Positions 44,236 through 53,095 of a DNA stretch of 64,000 bases are shown here, one piece after another (within the stretch, counting starts at the first letter, position 1; each line of letters starts with the position of its first letter). Where the stretch lies: contig NZ_CP094526.1 in NCBI RefSeq assembly GCF_029910095.1, forward strand, positions 3,348,001 through 3,412,000. The letters are read 5' to 3'. The notes under the pieces were generated by a model. The model searched no databases, had not been told where the DNA came from, and saw nothing but the letters and a program-made list of their open reading frames with translations. The DNA comes from Bradyrhizobium sp. ISRA464 (GTDB taxonomy: Bacteria > Pseudomonadota > Alphaproteobacteria > Rhizobiales > Xanthobacteraceae). Both the position numbers and the translations under genes were made by a program.

Positions 44236-44935
44236 GCGCATTCTGGATGTGTCGGGACTGTGGGCGGGCTACGGCGCGACGCCGATCCTGCAGAGCGTCA
44301 ACATGTCGGTCTCGCGCGGCGAGATCGTCGGCGTCATCGGCCGCAACGGCGTCGGCAAGTCGACCCTGATGCGATGCCTCATCGGTTTGCTGCAGACCTG
44401 GCGCGGCACGATCACCTTCATGGAGCAGGATGTGACCCAGCTCGAGGCCGATGCAAGGGCGCGTGCCGGCTTCGGCTATATCCCGCAGGGCCGCGACGTC
44501 TTCCCGCAAATGAGCGTCGAGGAGAACCTGCAGGTCGGCGAACTGATCGGCGGACCTGACGGCAAGAAGCTACCGGAGCTGGTCTACGAGTATTTTCCGC
44601 GATTGAAGGAGCGCCGGCGTCAGATCGCGGGCACCATGTCGGGCGGCGAGCAGCAGCAGCTCGCCATTGGGCGTGCGTTGATCGGCAATCCGACCCTGAT
44701 GATCCTCGACGAGCCGTCCGAAGGTATCCAGCCGTCGATCGTGCAGCATATTTGCGAGGCACTGAAATCCTTCCGCGACGAGCTCGGGACGACGATCATC
44801 TTCGTCGAGCAGAACCTCGACACGATCCTGGCAATCGCCCAGCGCTGCTACATCATGGAGAAAGGCAAGATCACCCGATCACTGGCTGGAGAGGACGTCA
44901 ACGCGGACAATGTCCGCGCGCAATTGTTGCTTTGA
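44225..44935 (+). CDS. ABC importer ATPase 2 (LivF/UrtE type)
   Basis: 236 aa. Walker A GRNGVGKSTLM, signature TMSGGEQQQLAIGRAL, Walker B LMILDEPSEGIQPS, as in the LivF branch. Pairs with ATPase 1 to energise uptake. Confidence 0.93.
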   Translation: MPTERILDVSGLWAGYGATPILQSVNMSVSRGEIVGVIGRNGVGKSTLMRCLIGLLQTWRGTITFMEQDVTQLEADARARAGFGYIPQGRDVFPQMSVEENLQVGELIGGPDGKKLPELVYEYFPRLKERRRQIAGTMSGGEQQQLAIGRALIGNPTLMILDEPSEGIQPSIVQHICEALKSFRDELGTTIIFVEQNLDTILAIAQRCYIMEKGKITRSLAGEDVNADNVRAQLLL

Positions 44936-44986
44936 TCAGCGGGCCAGGAAGCGTTCTGCAATCAATAATGAGGGAGGGAATGACAG

Positions 44987-45748
44987 ATGGATCTGGGACT
45001 TAAGGGAGCAAAGGTTCTTGTCACCGGCAGCACCAGGGGGATCGGCAGGGCAATTGCCGACACCTTCGCTGCCGAAGGCGCCAATGTCGGAATTTGCGCG
45101 CGCAAGCAGGCCGATGTGGACAGCGCGGTTGCCGCGATCAAGGCCAAGGGCGTTGCAGCGTTCGGCAGCGCCGTCGATGTCTCGAACGGTGCCGCGCTCA
45201 AGGCGTGGGTCGCTGACATGGCATCCAAGCTCGGCAGCATCGATGTGGTGGTCGCCAATGTCAGCGCGTTGTCGATCGGGCAGGACGAGGAGAGCTGGGA
45301 GAAGGAGTTCTCCACCGACATGATGGGGACGGTGCGTCTGGTCAATGCGGCGATGCCCTATTTGGAAAAGAGCGCGGCGGCGGCGATCGTGACCATCTCC
45401 AGCGTCTCGGGGCGTGAAGTCGATTTTGCCAGCGGCCCTTACGGCACCTTCAAGGCGGCGATCATCCACTACACACAGGGGCTGGCCTACCAACTCGCCG
45501 CCAAGGGCATACGGGCGAACTCGGTGTCGCCGGGCAACACCTATTTCGAAGGTGGCGTCTGGAACATGATCAAGGACAACAATCCCGAGCTGTACAGGTC
45601 AGCGCTGGCGCTCAACCCGACCGGCCGCATGGGCACGCCGCAGGAGATGGCGAACGCCGCCGTGTTTCTTGCAAGCCGCGCGGCAAGCTTCATCACGGGG
45701 ACGAACCTGGTGGTGGACGGTGCCTTGACGCGCGGCGTCCAGTTCTAG
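44987..45748 (+). CDS. Short-chain dehydrogenase/reductase
   Basis: 253 aa classical SDR: cofactor loop VTGSTRGIG (residues 12-20), Ser139 and Y152-GTF-K156 catalytic pair. The usual NNAG motif is replaced by VANVSA. The C-terminal NLVVDGALTRGVQF is typical. Its place between the transporter and the second amidase suggests it oxidises or reduces the imported amide or its product (for example a hydroxy- or oxo-amide); this is inference. Confidence 0.88.
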   Translation: MDLGLKGAKVLVTGSTRGIGRAIADTFAAEGANVGICARKQADVDSAVAAIKAKGVAAFGSAVDVSNGAALKAWVADMASKLGSIDVVVANVSALSIGQDEESWEKEFSTDMMGTVRLVNAAMPYLEKSAAAAIVTISSVSGREVDFASGPYGTFKAAIIHYTQGLAYQLAAKGIRANSVSPGNTYFEGGVWNMIKDNNPELYRSALALNPTGRMGTPQEMANAAVFLASRAASFITGTNLVVDGALTRGVQF

Positions 45749-45832
45749 GCGCTGAGCAGGCAGCGAAGGCATGAAACCGCGCCGCCCGCGGCACCGATCC
45801 GGGCAATCATTTCGATAACAACAGGGCGTCAG

Positions 45833-47236
45833 ATGTCAGCGGATCCGTTGCACTACAAGTCCATCACTGAAATCGCCGAACTGCTTCGCCGCAGGGAGGC
45901 GCGTCCTTCGGAGATCACCGAGGAAATCCTGAACCGGGTCGCACGGCTCGACGGGAAGTTTCACGGCTATGCCTTGGTCCTCGCGGAGCGGGCCATGGCG
46001 CAGGCAAGGCGCTACGATGACGAGATCGCCAAAGGCATCTGGCGCGGCCCGCTTCACGGCGTCCCGATCGGGCTGAAGGACCTCTGCTACACGACGTTCG
46101 CGCCGACCGCGGGCGGCACCACGATCCATGCCAAGTTCGTGCCGTCCTTCAATGCGACGATCGTGGATCGGCTGGAGCGTGCCGGCGCGGTGACGCTCGG
46201 CAAGCTCAAGATGACGGAAGGCGCCTATACGAGCCATCACCCCGATAATCAGGCGCCGCTCAATCCGTGGAATACGAATTATTGGGTCGGCTCCTCGTCG
46301 ACCGGGTCGGGCGTGGCAACCTCGGCGGGGCTCTGCTACGGCGCGATCGGCAGCGACACCGGAGGTTCGATCAGGTTTCCGTCGGCGACCTGCGGGTTGA
46401 CCGGGATCAAGCCGACCTGGGGGCGGGTCAGCCGGCACGGCATTTTTTCGCTGGCGGGTTCGCTCGATCATGTCGGGCCGATGTGCCGGAGCGCGGCGGA
46501 TGCCGGGGCAATGCTCGGCGTCATCGCAGGCGCCGATGTCAATGATCCGACCGCCCTGCGGGCAGCCGTGCCGAACTATCTGGCCGGAATTGGAGACGGC
46601 ATCCGCGGCCTGAGGATCGGGGTGGACCGCAGATACACCCAGGACGGGATCGACCCGCAAGTCGTCGTCGCCCTGCTGGAAGCCGAGCGCGCCCTTGCTG
46701 ATCTCGGCGCTGAGATCCGCGAGGTTAAATTCCCTTCCTACGAGAAGCTCGTCAGCATGTGGATTCCGATGTGCTCGGTGGAGACAGCGGAAGCACATCT
46801 CGAAACCTATCCGGCGCGCAAGTTGGAGTATGGCCCGGACCTCGCGCTGCTGATCGAGCAGGGCAGATCTGTCAGTGGTGTGGAGATCGCTGCCATTCAT
46901 CACGAGCGGCTCATATTCTCCGGCAGCCTTGCCGCATTGTTTTCGGACATCGACCTGCTGCTCGTCCCGACCATGCCGGTCCCGATACCGACGCTTGCGA
47001 AGATGAGCGAATATGGCGCCGATCCAAGCATATTGCTCAGCATCCTGCGCTTCACCGCCGTCTTCGACTTCAGCGGCAGCCCGACGATCACCCTGCCGAT
47101 GGGGATGGCATCGGATCACATGCCGTTGAGCATGCAACTGGTCGGGCCGCATCTGTCCGAGGATGTCCTTGCGCGCGCCGGTCATGCCTTCCAGTCGGCG
47201 ACGGACTGGCATACGCGGCGGCCTCCGGTCGACTGA
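45833..47236 (+). CDS. Amidase signature family hydrolase 2
   Basis: 467 aa paralogue of the first operon gene. The triad occupies identical positions: Lys82 (GVPIGLKDLCY), Ser155 (WVGSSSTGSG), Ser179 (GSDTGGSIRFPS). 84 bp after the SDR gene and last of the operon. Two similar amidases in one transcription unit suggest different amide chain lengths or two successive hydrolyses. Confidence 0.92.
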   Translation: MSADPLHYKSITEIAELLRRREARPSEITEEILNRVARLDGKFHGYALVLAERAMAQARRYDDEIAKGIWRGPLHGVPIGLKDLCYTTFAPTAGGTTIHAKFVPSFNATIVDRLERAGAVTLGKLKMTEGAYTSHHPDNQAPLNPWNTNYWVGSSSTGSGVATSAGLCYGAIGSDTGGSIRFPSATCGLTGIKPTWGRVSRHGIFSLAGSLDHVGPMCRSAADAGAMLGVIAGADVNDPTALRAAVPNYLAGIGDGIRGLRIGVDRRYTQDGIDPQVVVALLEAERALADLGAEIREVKFPSYEKLVSMWIPMCSVETAEAHLETYPARKLEYGPDLALLIEQGRSVSGVEIAAIHHERLIFSGSLAALFSDIDLLLVPTMPVPIPTLAKMSEYGADPSILLSILRFTAVFDFSGSPTITLPMGMASDHMPLSMQLVGPHLSEDVLARAGHAFQSATDWHTRRPPVD

Positions 47237-47469
47237 GATCTGTGATCAGAGCTGCACGGCGATCGGGCCAGCTTGCTGGCCGGTCGATCGGGCGAGCGGG
47301 ATAGAGAGAGCGCGGCGCGCAAATCGCTCCCCGCGGCGGGGACTATTTGGCTGGAGTCGGGATTATCCTTTATGAGCGACGAGAAGAGCGACGCGCATGG
47401 ATCTGGTCGGGGCCTGAGACCGGATCGCCCGCGCGCGGCCGACAAGCTTTCGGCGAGAGATTCTGCTAG

Positions 47470-48892
47470 CATTACAGTTGTAATTTTTGCTTGAGATGCG
47501 CTTTGCGCGCGTTGGCTTGATGAGCCCTGCGCCAGGATGACCATGCGAGGATGTGGGCATGCGGGATGCGCCGCTGGGCGAGCTTCATGGCGATGCGGCG
47601 GATTTCCGGGATCGACCAGCGGATCAAGAACGATGCTTCGGTCGGGGCCGCGGTCGCGTTTTTTTAAGCAATGCTCCGGTGTTGGCCCGATGACGGATGA
47701 CGGCCATCGTGGCGAAGGCAAGCATGACCAGTGAGACATGGCGATGCCAGCCATGCCAGGAGCGGGTTTCGTTGTGATCAAGACCGAGCTCGTTCTTGGC
47801 GGTTTCGAAGCTGTCTTCGATGGCCCAGCGATGGCCTTCCACGGATACCAGCTTCTGCATGGACGTGCCCTTGGGGCACCATGTGGAGAAGAAGGCTAAG
47901 CTGTTGTCGGCAATATTGCGGCGGATCAGAAGACCTCGGGTCCATTCCCCGGCAAGGTCGTCGTTGTATTCGCCGGCGTCGAGATCGGCCAGCTCAAGAT
48001 AGGCCCAGTCGTGCCAGCGCGGACCTTTGGTTCCTTCGCCGGACGGCAGGCGGCGCCAGGCCTTCTTGGGAAGGCTCTGCGCGATCGTAGAGGCAGTGCC
48101 GGCGACAGGCTGCTGCTTGCCCCAGGAATAGAACACGTGATTGGAAGCAACCCCCAGAACATAGCCTTTGCCCGCCTTGCGCAGCAGGGTTTCGATCGCT
48201 CCCGTGCCATACACGCTGTCCGCTGCTACGAACGAGAACGGCACCTTTGCGGCGATCGCGCGAGCGATCATTTGATGCGCGATCCGGGGCTTCGTCGCAA
48301 AGCTCACATCGCTCGGGACATGTGCGGCCTTCAGGCGAGCGGGTTCGTCCGTCCATTCCTTTGGCAGGTAGAGCGCCCGATCGATGAAGGCATGGCCATG
48401 CCGCGACACATAGGAGGCAAACACTCCGATCTGGCAATTGGTGATCTTGCCCGCCGAGCCAGTGTACTGGCGCGCGACCCCACACGAGGCCTTGCCCTGT
48501 TTCAAAAAGCCGGTCTCATCGATGACCAGAACCGCGTCCTCGTCACCCAGCGTTTCCAGCGCGTACTCACGTACAATATCGCGCAGCGCGTCGGCATCCC
48601 ACTGCCCCCGACCCAGAATCGCCTGCTGGCGCCACGGGCCTGGATCGCCAGCCGCTTCCGCCCGCATCCAACCCGTCTTGCGCGGCTCGTTGCCCAACAG
48701 TCCGTCGAGAAATTGCCCCGCCGAGGCCGCGACCCGCTCTTGCGTAAACAGCGGACGGATGCGTTGCTTGGCATCTCGCAACGACGAAGCCCACAGCGTC
48801 AGCGTATCCTCAACCGACGCGCCACCAATCATCAGATCCCGAATCATGGTCGCCCATAGATTCAGAACCTTCAGGAAGATGCAACTGTAATG
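47470..48892 (-). mobile_element. IS701-family insertion sequence with CTAG target duplication
   Basis: 1423 bp. Perfect 11-bp terminal inverted repeats CATTACAGTTG (47470-47480) and CAACTGTAATG (48882-48892), flanked on both sides by CTAG (47466-47469, 48893-48896), the 4-bp YTAR-type duplication of this family. The intact ends and duplication indicate a recent, simple insertion. It separates the amide operon from decayed genes. Confidence 0.9.
47472..48847 (-). CDS. IS701 family transposase, probably made by -1 frameshifting
   Basis: The zero frame (48847 to 47624) gives 407 aa with DDE motifs: Asp in AVLVIDETGFLKQGK, Asp in FVAADSVYG, Glu in HRWAIEDSFETAKNELGLDH. It ends KKTRPRPRPKHRS just after an A7 run at 47659-47665. 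In the -1 frame the family C terminus continues KNATAAPTEASFLIRWSIPE then IRRIAMKLAQRRIP to KAHLKQKLQL, stopping at 47472, next to the terminal repeat. The A-AAA-AAC heptamer is a classic -1 slip site. A missing A in the sequence is the plain alternative. Confidence 0.82.
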
Positions 48893-48936
48893 CTAGGCGA
48901 CGCGATCGTCGCGTCATCATCGCTTGAAAGGTTGCC

Positions 48937-49391
48937 ATGCCGAAGGTCGACATCGCTCATGTGCCGGAGCGCAAGGGATCCGGTTATCCCACAGAGTTCG
49001 CCGCGCCGAGCGCGGAGCGGGCGCGGCAGCGGCTCGGCGACGCGGGTGGGCTCACTGATTTCGGCGTCAATCTCATGCGCCTGCCGCCGGGAGGCTGGTC
49101 GAGCCAGCGCCACTGGCATTCCGACGAAGACGAGTTCGTCTACGTGCTCGCGGGCGAGCTGACGCTGATCGAGGACCGCGGCGAGCGGTGCTGCGCGCCG
49201 GCGATTGCGCGGCGTTTGCAAAGAACTCCGGCAACGGGCATCATTTGATCAACCGGTCGGGGACGAAAGCGATCTATCTCGAGGTCGGCTCGCGATCGCC
49301 GAATGACGTCATCACCTGCTCCGACATCGACATGATAAGCCCGAGCTCCGATGGCCGGCTCCTGCACAAGGACGGCACGCGCTACGGCTAG
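48937..49391 (+). pseudogene. Cupin-domain protein, one-base frameshift
   Basis: First frame from ATG 48937: MPKVDIAHVPERKGSGYPTE, then the cupin motif 1 WSSQRHWHSDEDEFVYVLAG. After LIEDRGE (about 49187) one base is missing. The next frame continues VLRAGDCAAFAKNSGNGHHL and INRSGTKAIYLEVGSRSPND, ending at 49391. Joined, about 152 aa, a normal small metal-dependent cupin. Confidence 0.72.
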
Positions 49392-49501
49392 ATCCCGAGC
49401 CAGCGGACAACAGAGGCAGCCGCCGCGACGTCAAATCGGGCGTTGCGGAATGGTCGGCGCAGCACCAATTTTCAGGGTGTGCTGGTGTTCGGATGGTTCT
49501 C

Positions 49502-49684
49502 ATGACGGAGTGGTACTTCGTTTGGATCGACGGTCCGCGCGGACCCGAGCCGCAGAAATGGTCGTCGGAGGGGCTGTGGGGGCAGCTCGGCCGCCAGGAC
49601 ATCATTGTCCGCTTTCCGTTGAGCGAGCGGGAGGCTGATCTGCCGCTCGACCAGCTGGCAAGGCTGCACCCCATTCCCCGCTGA
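49502..49684 (+). CDS. Small protein, unknown
   Basis: 60 aa from ATG 49502: MTEWYFVWIDGPRGPEPQKW then EREADLPLDQLARLHPIP. Intact although its neighbours are broken. No family recognised. Confidence 0.5.
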   Translation: MTEWYFVWIDGPRGPEPQKWSSEGLWGQLGRQDIIVRFPLSEREADLPLDQLARLHPIPR

Positions 49685-50372
49685 ACGGCGCCGTTGTCGC
49701 CCTTAGACGACGAGCCGTCCCTCGCGCTCCGCGACGGTCAGACGCGCTTCAGGCCCTGCTGGTTCAACGCCCGAAGACGGAAAGCGAGCCGTTTCCAGGG
49801 TCTTGGGCCTTGCCTGGCGGGTTCGTCGATATCGCCGGCGATCGCGACCTGGAGGCCTGCGCGGTGCGGAAGCTGAAGGACAAGACCGGCGTCGTCAGTC
49901 CCTATCTGGAGCAGCTCGGGAGCTGGGGCAGCGCCACGAGGGATCCGCGCGGCTGGTCGGCCACCCACGCCTATTTCGCGCTGCTGCCCGAGCAGGCGGC
50001 GGGCCGTGTATTGGCGGCGACGCGCAGTGGTTCGCGGTCGATGGCGAAAAGGTCAAGCCGCGGCTTGCCCTCGACCATGCCGAGGTTCTGCAGGCCGCGG
50101 TCCAGCGTCTGCGCAGCAAGGTCGAATACACCTCGCTGCCGGCCTATCTGATGCCGGCCGAATTCACGCTGCCGGAATTGCAGCGCACCTTCGAGATCGT
50201 GCTCGACCGCCCGCTGGAGAAGAGCGCATTCCGCACCCGCATGCTCGCCGCCGACCTGATCGAGCCGGTCGCCAGGATGCGAAAGGGCTCGAACCGGCCC
50301 GCGCAGCTTTATCGATTGAAGAAGGCCAAGGCCCGGGTGTTCTTTGCGCGCACCTTCATCCCGCCGGGTTGA
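49685..50372 (+). pseudogene. NUDIX/NrtR-like regulator with several frame breaks
   Basis: Pieces in three frames reconstruct an NrtR-like protein: GAVVAL, DDEPSLALRDGQTR, then LQALLVQRPKTESEPFPGSW and ALPGGFVDIAGDRDLEACAV, then GGDAQWFAVDGEKVKPRLAL and the winged-helix part FTLPELQRTFEIVLDRPLEK. Breaks lie near 49705, 49746 and 50005. The NUDIX box is degenerate (GDRDLEACAVRKLKDKTGV). NrtR proteins control NAD metabolism. This copy is almost certainly dead unless the breaks are sequence errors. Confidence 0.6.
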
Positions 50373-50667
50373 CGTCAGACCAAGGGATCGAGCCGGGCGT
50401 CGCGACCTCAGTGAGGAACGAGGCAAGGAACGCCTTTGCGAGCACATGGCTGCTCGCGCGCGCCAATAACCTCACGCAGTGCGGCATGCGCGGCATCGCG
50501 CTCGACTGGCGGACGTATATCGATGGTCACGCACGAAGGCTAGCACGACCATCGCGTGCATCGAAGTCGCACGGTGAGACTCTTCGGGTTCCGGATCATC
50601 AATCGCTGGCAGCGCGCGACGAAGCATGAAACAGTGCTTGTCGGTGGTGGCAGTGGGAGTAAGCTGG
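50373..50667. other. No gene recognised
   Basis: 295 bp. Short frames on both strands without domain or ribosome site; the last part should hold the promoter of the PCuAC/PQQ dehydrogenase group. Confidence 0.35.
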
Positions 50668-51141
50668 ATGTCAGCGATGCGGATGCTGCAGTGCGTGGTT
50701 GCGTGCAGAACAACAACGATCGCGCTGCCATTATTCTGCCTGATCAGCGCGTTCGGAATTGTGCATGGCGCGGCCGCGCGCGAATCCTTGCAGATCGTGG
50801 ACGCGCGCGTGCCGGCGGCCGACAAAGAGGGTGGGGACCTTCCCTTGACGATGACGATCAGGAACGAGGCCGACAGCGCCGACGCACTGCTTCGCGTCCG
50901 CTGTCCGGTCGCGAATTTTTCCGAGCGTCATACCGTCGACCGCGGCGAAGGCGCGCCCGCCATGCGTTCGATCCCGAACATCCCCGTCCCCGCCAAGGGA
51001 ACGCTCGAGCTGAAGCGCGACGGCTACCACGTCATGCTGCTCCAGTTGCGTCAGGCGCTCGCGCCCGGCGAGACGTTCAAATGCGCAATCGTTTTTCAGA
51101 AAGCTGGAACAATCGAGACGGAGGTGATGGTCCAGAAGTGA
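50668..51141 (+). CDS. PCuAC-type periplasmic copper chaperone
   Basis: 157 aa from ATG 50668 with GGGAG upstream (ATG 50626 possible). After the signal peptide (ALPLFCLISAFGIVHGAAA) the mature domain carries the exact PCuAC ligand pattern H-x10-M-x21-H-x-M: His88, Met99, His121, Met123 (DGYHVML). PCuAC proteins bind Cu(I) and load cytochrome oxidase CuA or other targets. Two additional cysteines (79 and 139) are unusual and could form a disulfide. It precedes the PQQ dehydrogenase by 114 bp on the same strand. Copper delivery to a partner of that pathway is inference. Confidence 0.82.
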   Translation: MSAMRMLQCVVACRTTTIALPLFCLISAFGIVHGAAARESLQIVDARVPAADKEGGDLPLTMTIRNEADSADALLRVRCPVANFSERHTVDRGEGAPAMRSIPNIPVPAKGTLELKRDGYHVMLLQLRQALAPGETFKCAIVFQKAGTIETEVMVQK

Positions 51142-51255
51142 CCACGGAAGGCGGCGGGCCGACAGTCACCCGCCGGGACTCAAGGCTTCTCACCCGAAAG
51201 CCCGTATGTGACGGGCAATCGATCAATGAAGATGCTAGATCCGGAGGAAACAAGT

Positions 51256-53028
51256 ATGACGAGGTTGAATTGGGTTAAATCCCATATGCTCGCAGCGGCG
51301 GTAGCATCCGCTGCGACCATCGCCGGCTCTTTCGCGTTCGCGGAAGACGTCAGCCAGGAGCGACTGCTCAATGCTGACAAGGAAGCCGGCAACTGGCTGC
51401 ACCATCATAAAGACTACTCGGCCAACCGGTTCTCGACCCTAACCGAGATCAATCATGACAACGTCAAGAACCTGAAGGTCGCCTGGACCATGGCGCTCGG
51501 TGGCGTCGAGGGCGGCGGAATCTGGTCGCATGGCGGACTGGAAGGGACTCCGATCGTCGAAAACGGATTCATGTACGTCACCGACGGCTGGGGCTCAGTC
51601 TACAAGATCGATGCCCATGGTGGCAAAGGCGTGCTGCTCTGGAAGATGGATCCCAAGACCGACCACGATTGGGCCGGCGCAGTCGCGTGCTGCGGCGTCG
51701 ACAACCGCGGCGTCGCGCTGTGGAGCAACCTCGTCATCTCGCACACGCTCGACGGCCGCCTAATCGCAACCAACAAGGAGACCGGGCAGGTCGTCTGGCA
51801 GCGTCAGGTCGCCGATCCCGACAAGGGTGAGGTCATCACCGGTGCGCCGCTGATCGTCAAGGATATGGCGATCACGGGCGTGGCCGGCGCCGAATACGGC
51901 ATTCGCGGCTGGATCGCTGCGACCGACCTGAAGACCCAGAAGGAGGTCTGGCGGACGCACACGATCCCGGGCAAGGACGATCCCGGCCACGAGACCTGGA
52001 AGGACGACAAGAGCGCCGCCGCAACCGGCGGTGGATCCACCTGGGTCACCGGCAGCTACGACCCGTCGACCAACACGATCATCTGGGGCGTCGGCAACCC
52101 CGGCCCGGACTGGGATAATGAATACCGGCCCGGCGACAATCTCTATACCGACAGCTCGCTCGCGCTCGATGCCGACACCGGCAAGATCAAGTGGCATTAC
52201 CAGCACACGCCGAATGATCCCTACGACTATGACAGCGTGGCGGAAAACGTGCTGGCCGATGTTCCCGGCCCGAACAACACGACGCTGAAGCTCGCGCTCG
52301 AGGCCGATCGCAACGGCTTCGCCTATGCGATCGACCGCACCACCGGCAAGTTCATCTGGGGCCTGCCGTTCGTGAAGAAGGTGAACTGGACCAAGGGCCT
52401 CGATCCGGAGTCGGGCAAGCCGGTGGAGTACGATGCGAAGCAGGGCGTGCAGCGCTATAATGTGTCGGTCACGCCGAGCCGTCAGAACAAGGTGACGGAC
52501 ATCTGCCCCGGCAACATGGGCGGCAAGAACTGGCCGCCGACTGCGTATAATCCGAACCTGAAGCTCTGGTACATCCCCGTCATCGAGAGCTGCAACCGGA
52601 TCACGGTCGAGGAGATGACGCCGGACAAGTTCAAGCCGCGCGAATTCTTCACCGGTGGTGGACCGAGCCAACCGGTCAAGATCACCGGCAGCGTGACCGC
52701 GATCGACGTCACCACCGGCAAGGTGGCGGGGAAGGCGGAGACGCAGTTCCCGAACCTCGGCGGCATCCTGGCGACGCCTGACCTCGTGTTCTCCGGACAG
52801 CCGTCTGGCGAGGTGATCGCCTATGACGCGAAGTCCTTGCAGAAGCTCTGGGAGTTCAACACCGGCGGCGGTGTCAACGCGCCGCCGATGACGTTCTCGG
52901 TCGACGGCAAGCAGTACGTCGCGATCCTGGTCGGTCTCGGCGGTGCCTGGGACAAGTGGTTCATCGACGCCACGCCCGAGCTGAAGAAGATGCAGCCCGG
53001 CTCGATGCTCTACGTGTTCGCCCTTTGA
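51256..53028 (+). CDS. PQQ-dependent alcohol dehydrogenase, lanthanide-type signature
   Basis: 590 aa, signal peptide to FAFAED, then an eight-bladed propeller (NWLHHHKDYSANRFSTL). The vicinal disulfide pair Cys145-Cys146 is present (GAVACCGVDNRG). Metal and catalytic residues: Glu213 (GAEYGIRG), Asn281 (GVGNPGPDW), Asp324 (DPYDYDS) and the extra Asp326. Asp-x-Asp marks lanthanide-dependent XoxF/ExaF enzymes; calcium enzymes have Ala or Ser there. Periplasmic oxidation of a primary alcohol, passing electrons to the c-type cytochrome next door. AGGAAAC lies before ATG 51256. PQQ synthesis genes are not in the window. Methanol versus ethanol or larger substrate is not resolved. Confidence 0.9.
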   Translation: MTRLNWVKSHMLAAAVASAATIAGSFAFAEDVSQERLLNADKEAGNWLHHHKDYSANRFSTLTEINHDNVKNLKVAWTMALGGVEGGGIWSHGGLEGTPIVENGFMYVTDGWGSVYKIDAHGGKGVLLWKMDPKTDHDWAGAVACCGVDNRGVALWSNLVISHTLDGRLIATNKETGQVVWQRQVADPDKGEVITGAPLIVKDMAITGVAGAEYGIRGWIAATDLKTQKEVWRTHTIPGKDDPGHETWKDDKSAAATGGGSTWVTGSYDPSTNTIIWGVGNPGPDWDNEYRPGDNLYTDSSLALDADTGKIKWHYQHTPNDPYDYDSVAENVLADVPGPNNTTLKLALEADRNGFAYAIDRTTGKFIWGLPFVKKVNWTKGLDPESGKPVEYDAKQGVQRYNVSVTPSRQNKVTDICPGNMGGKNWPPTAYNPNLKLWYIPVIESCNRITVEEMTPDKFKPREFFTGGGPSQPVKITGSVTAIDVTTGKVAGKAETQFPNLGGILATPDLVFSGQPSGEVIAYDAKSLQKLWEFNTGGGVNAPPMTFSVDGKQYVAILVGLGGAWDKWFIDATPELKKMQPGSMLYVFAL

Positions 53029-53095
53029 CGTCGCAACCGCGGGAGGCTTCCCCCCGAAGCCTCCCGCGTCGATTTGGCCGAGAGAAACAAAGCAA

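Noticed and set aside
45836..47212. 458-codon minus-strand frame opposite the second amidase
   Set aside because: Shadow of the amidase, with the same end points and no domain.
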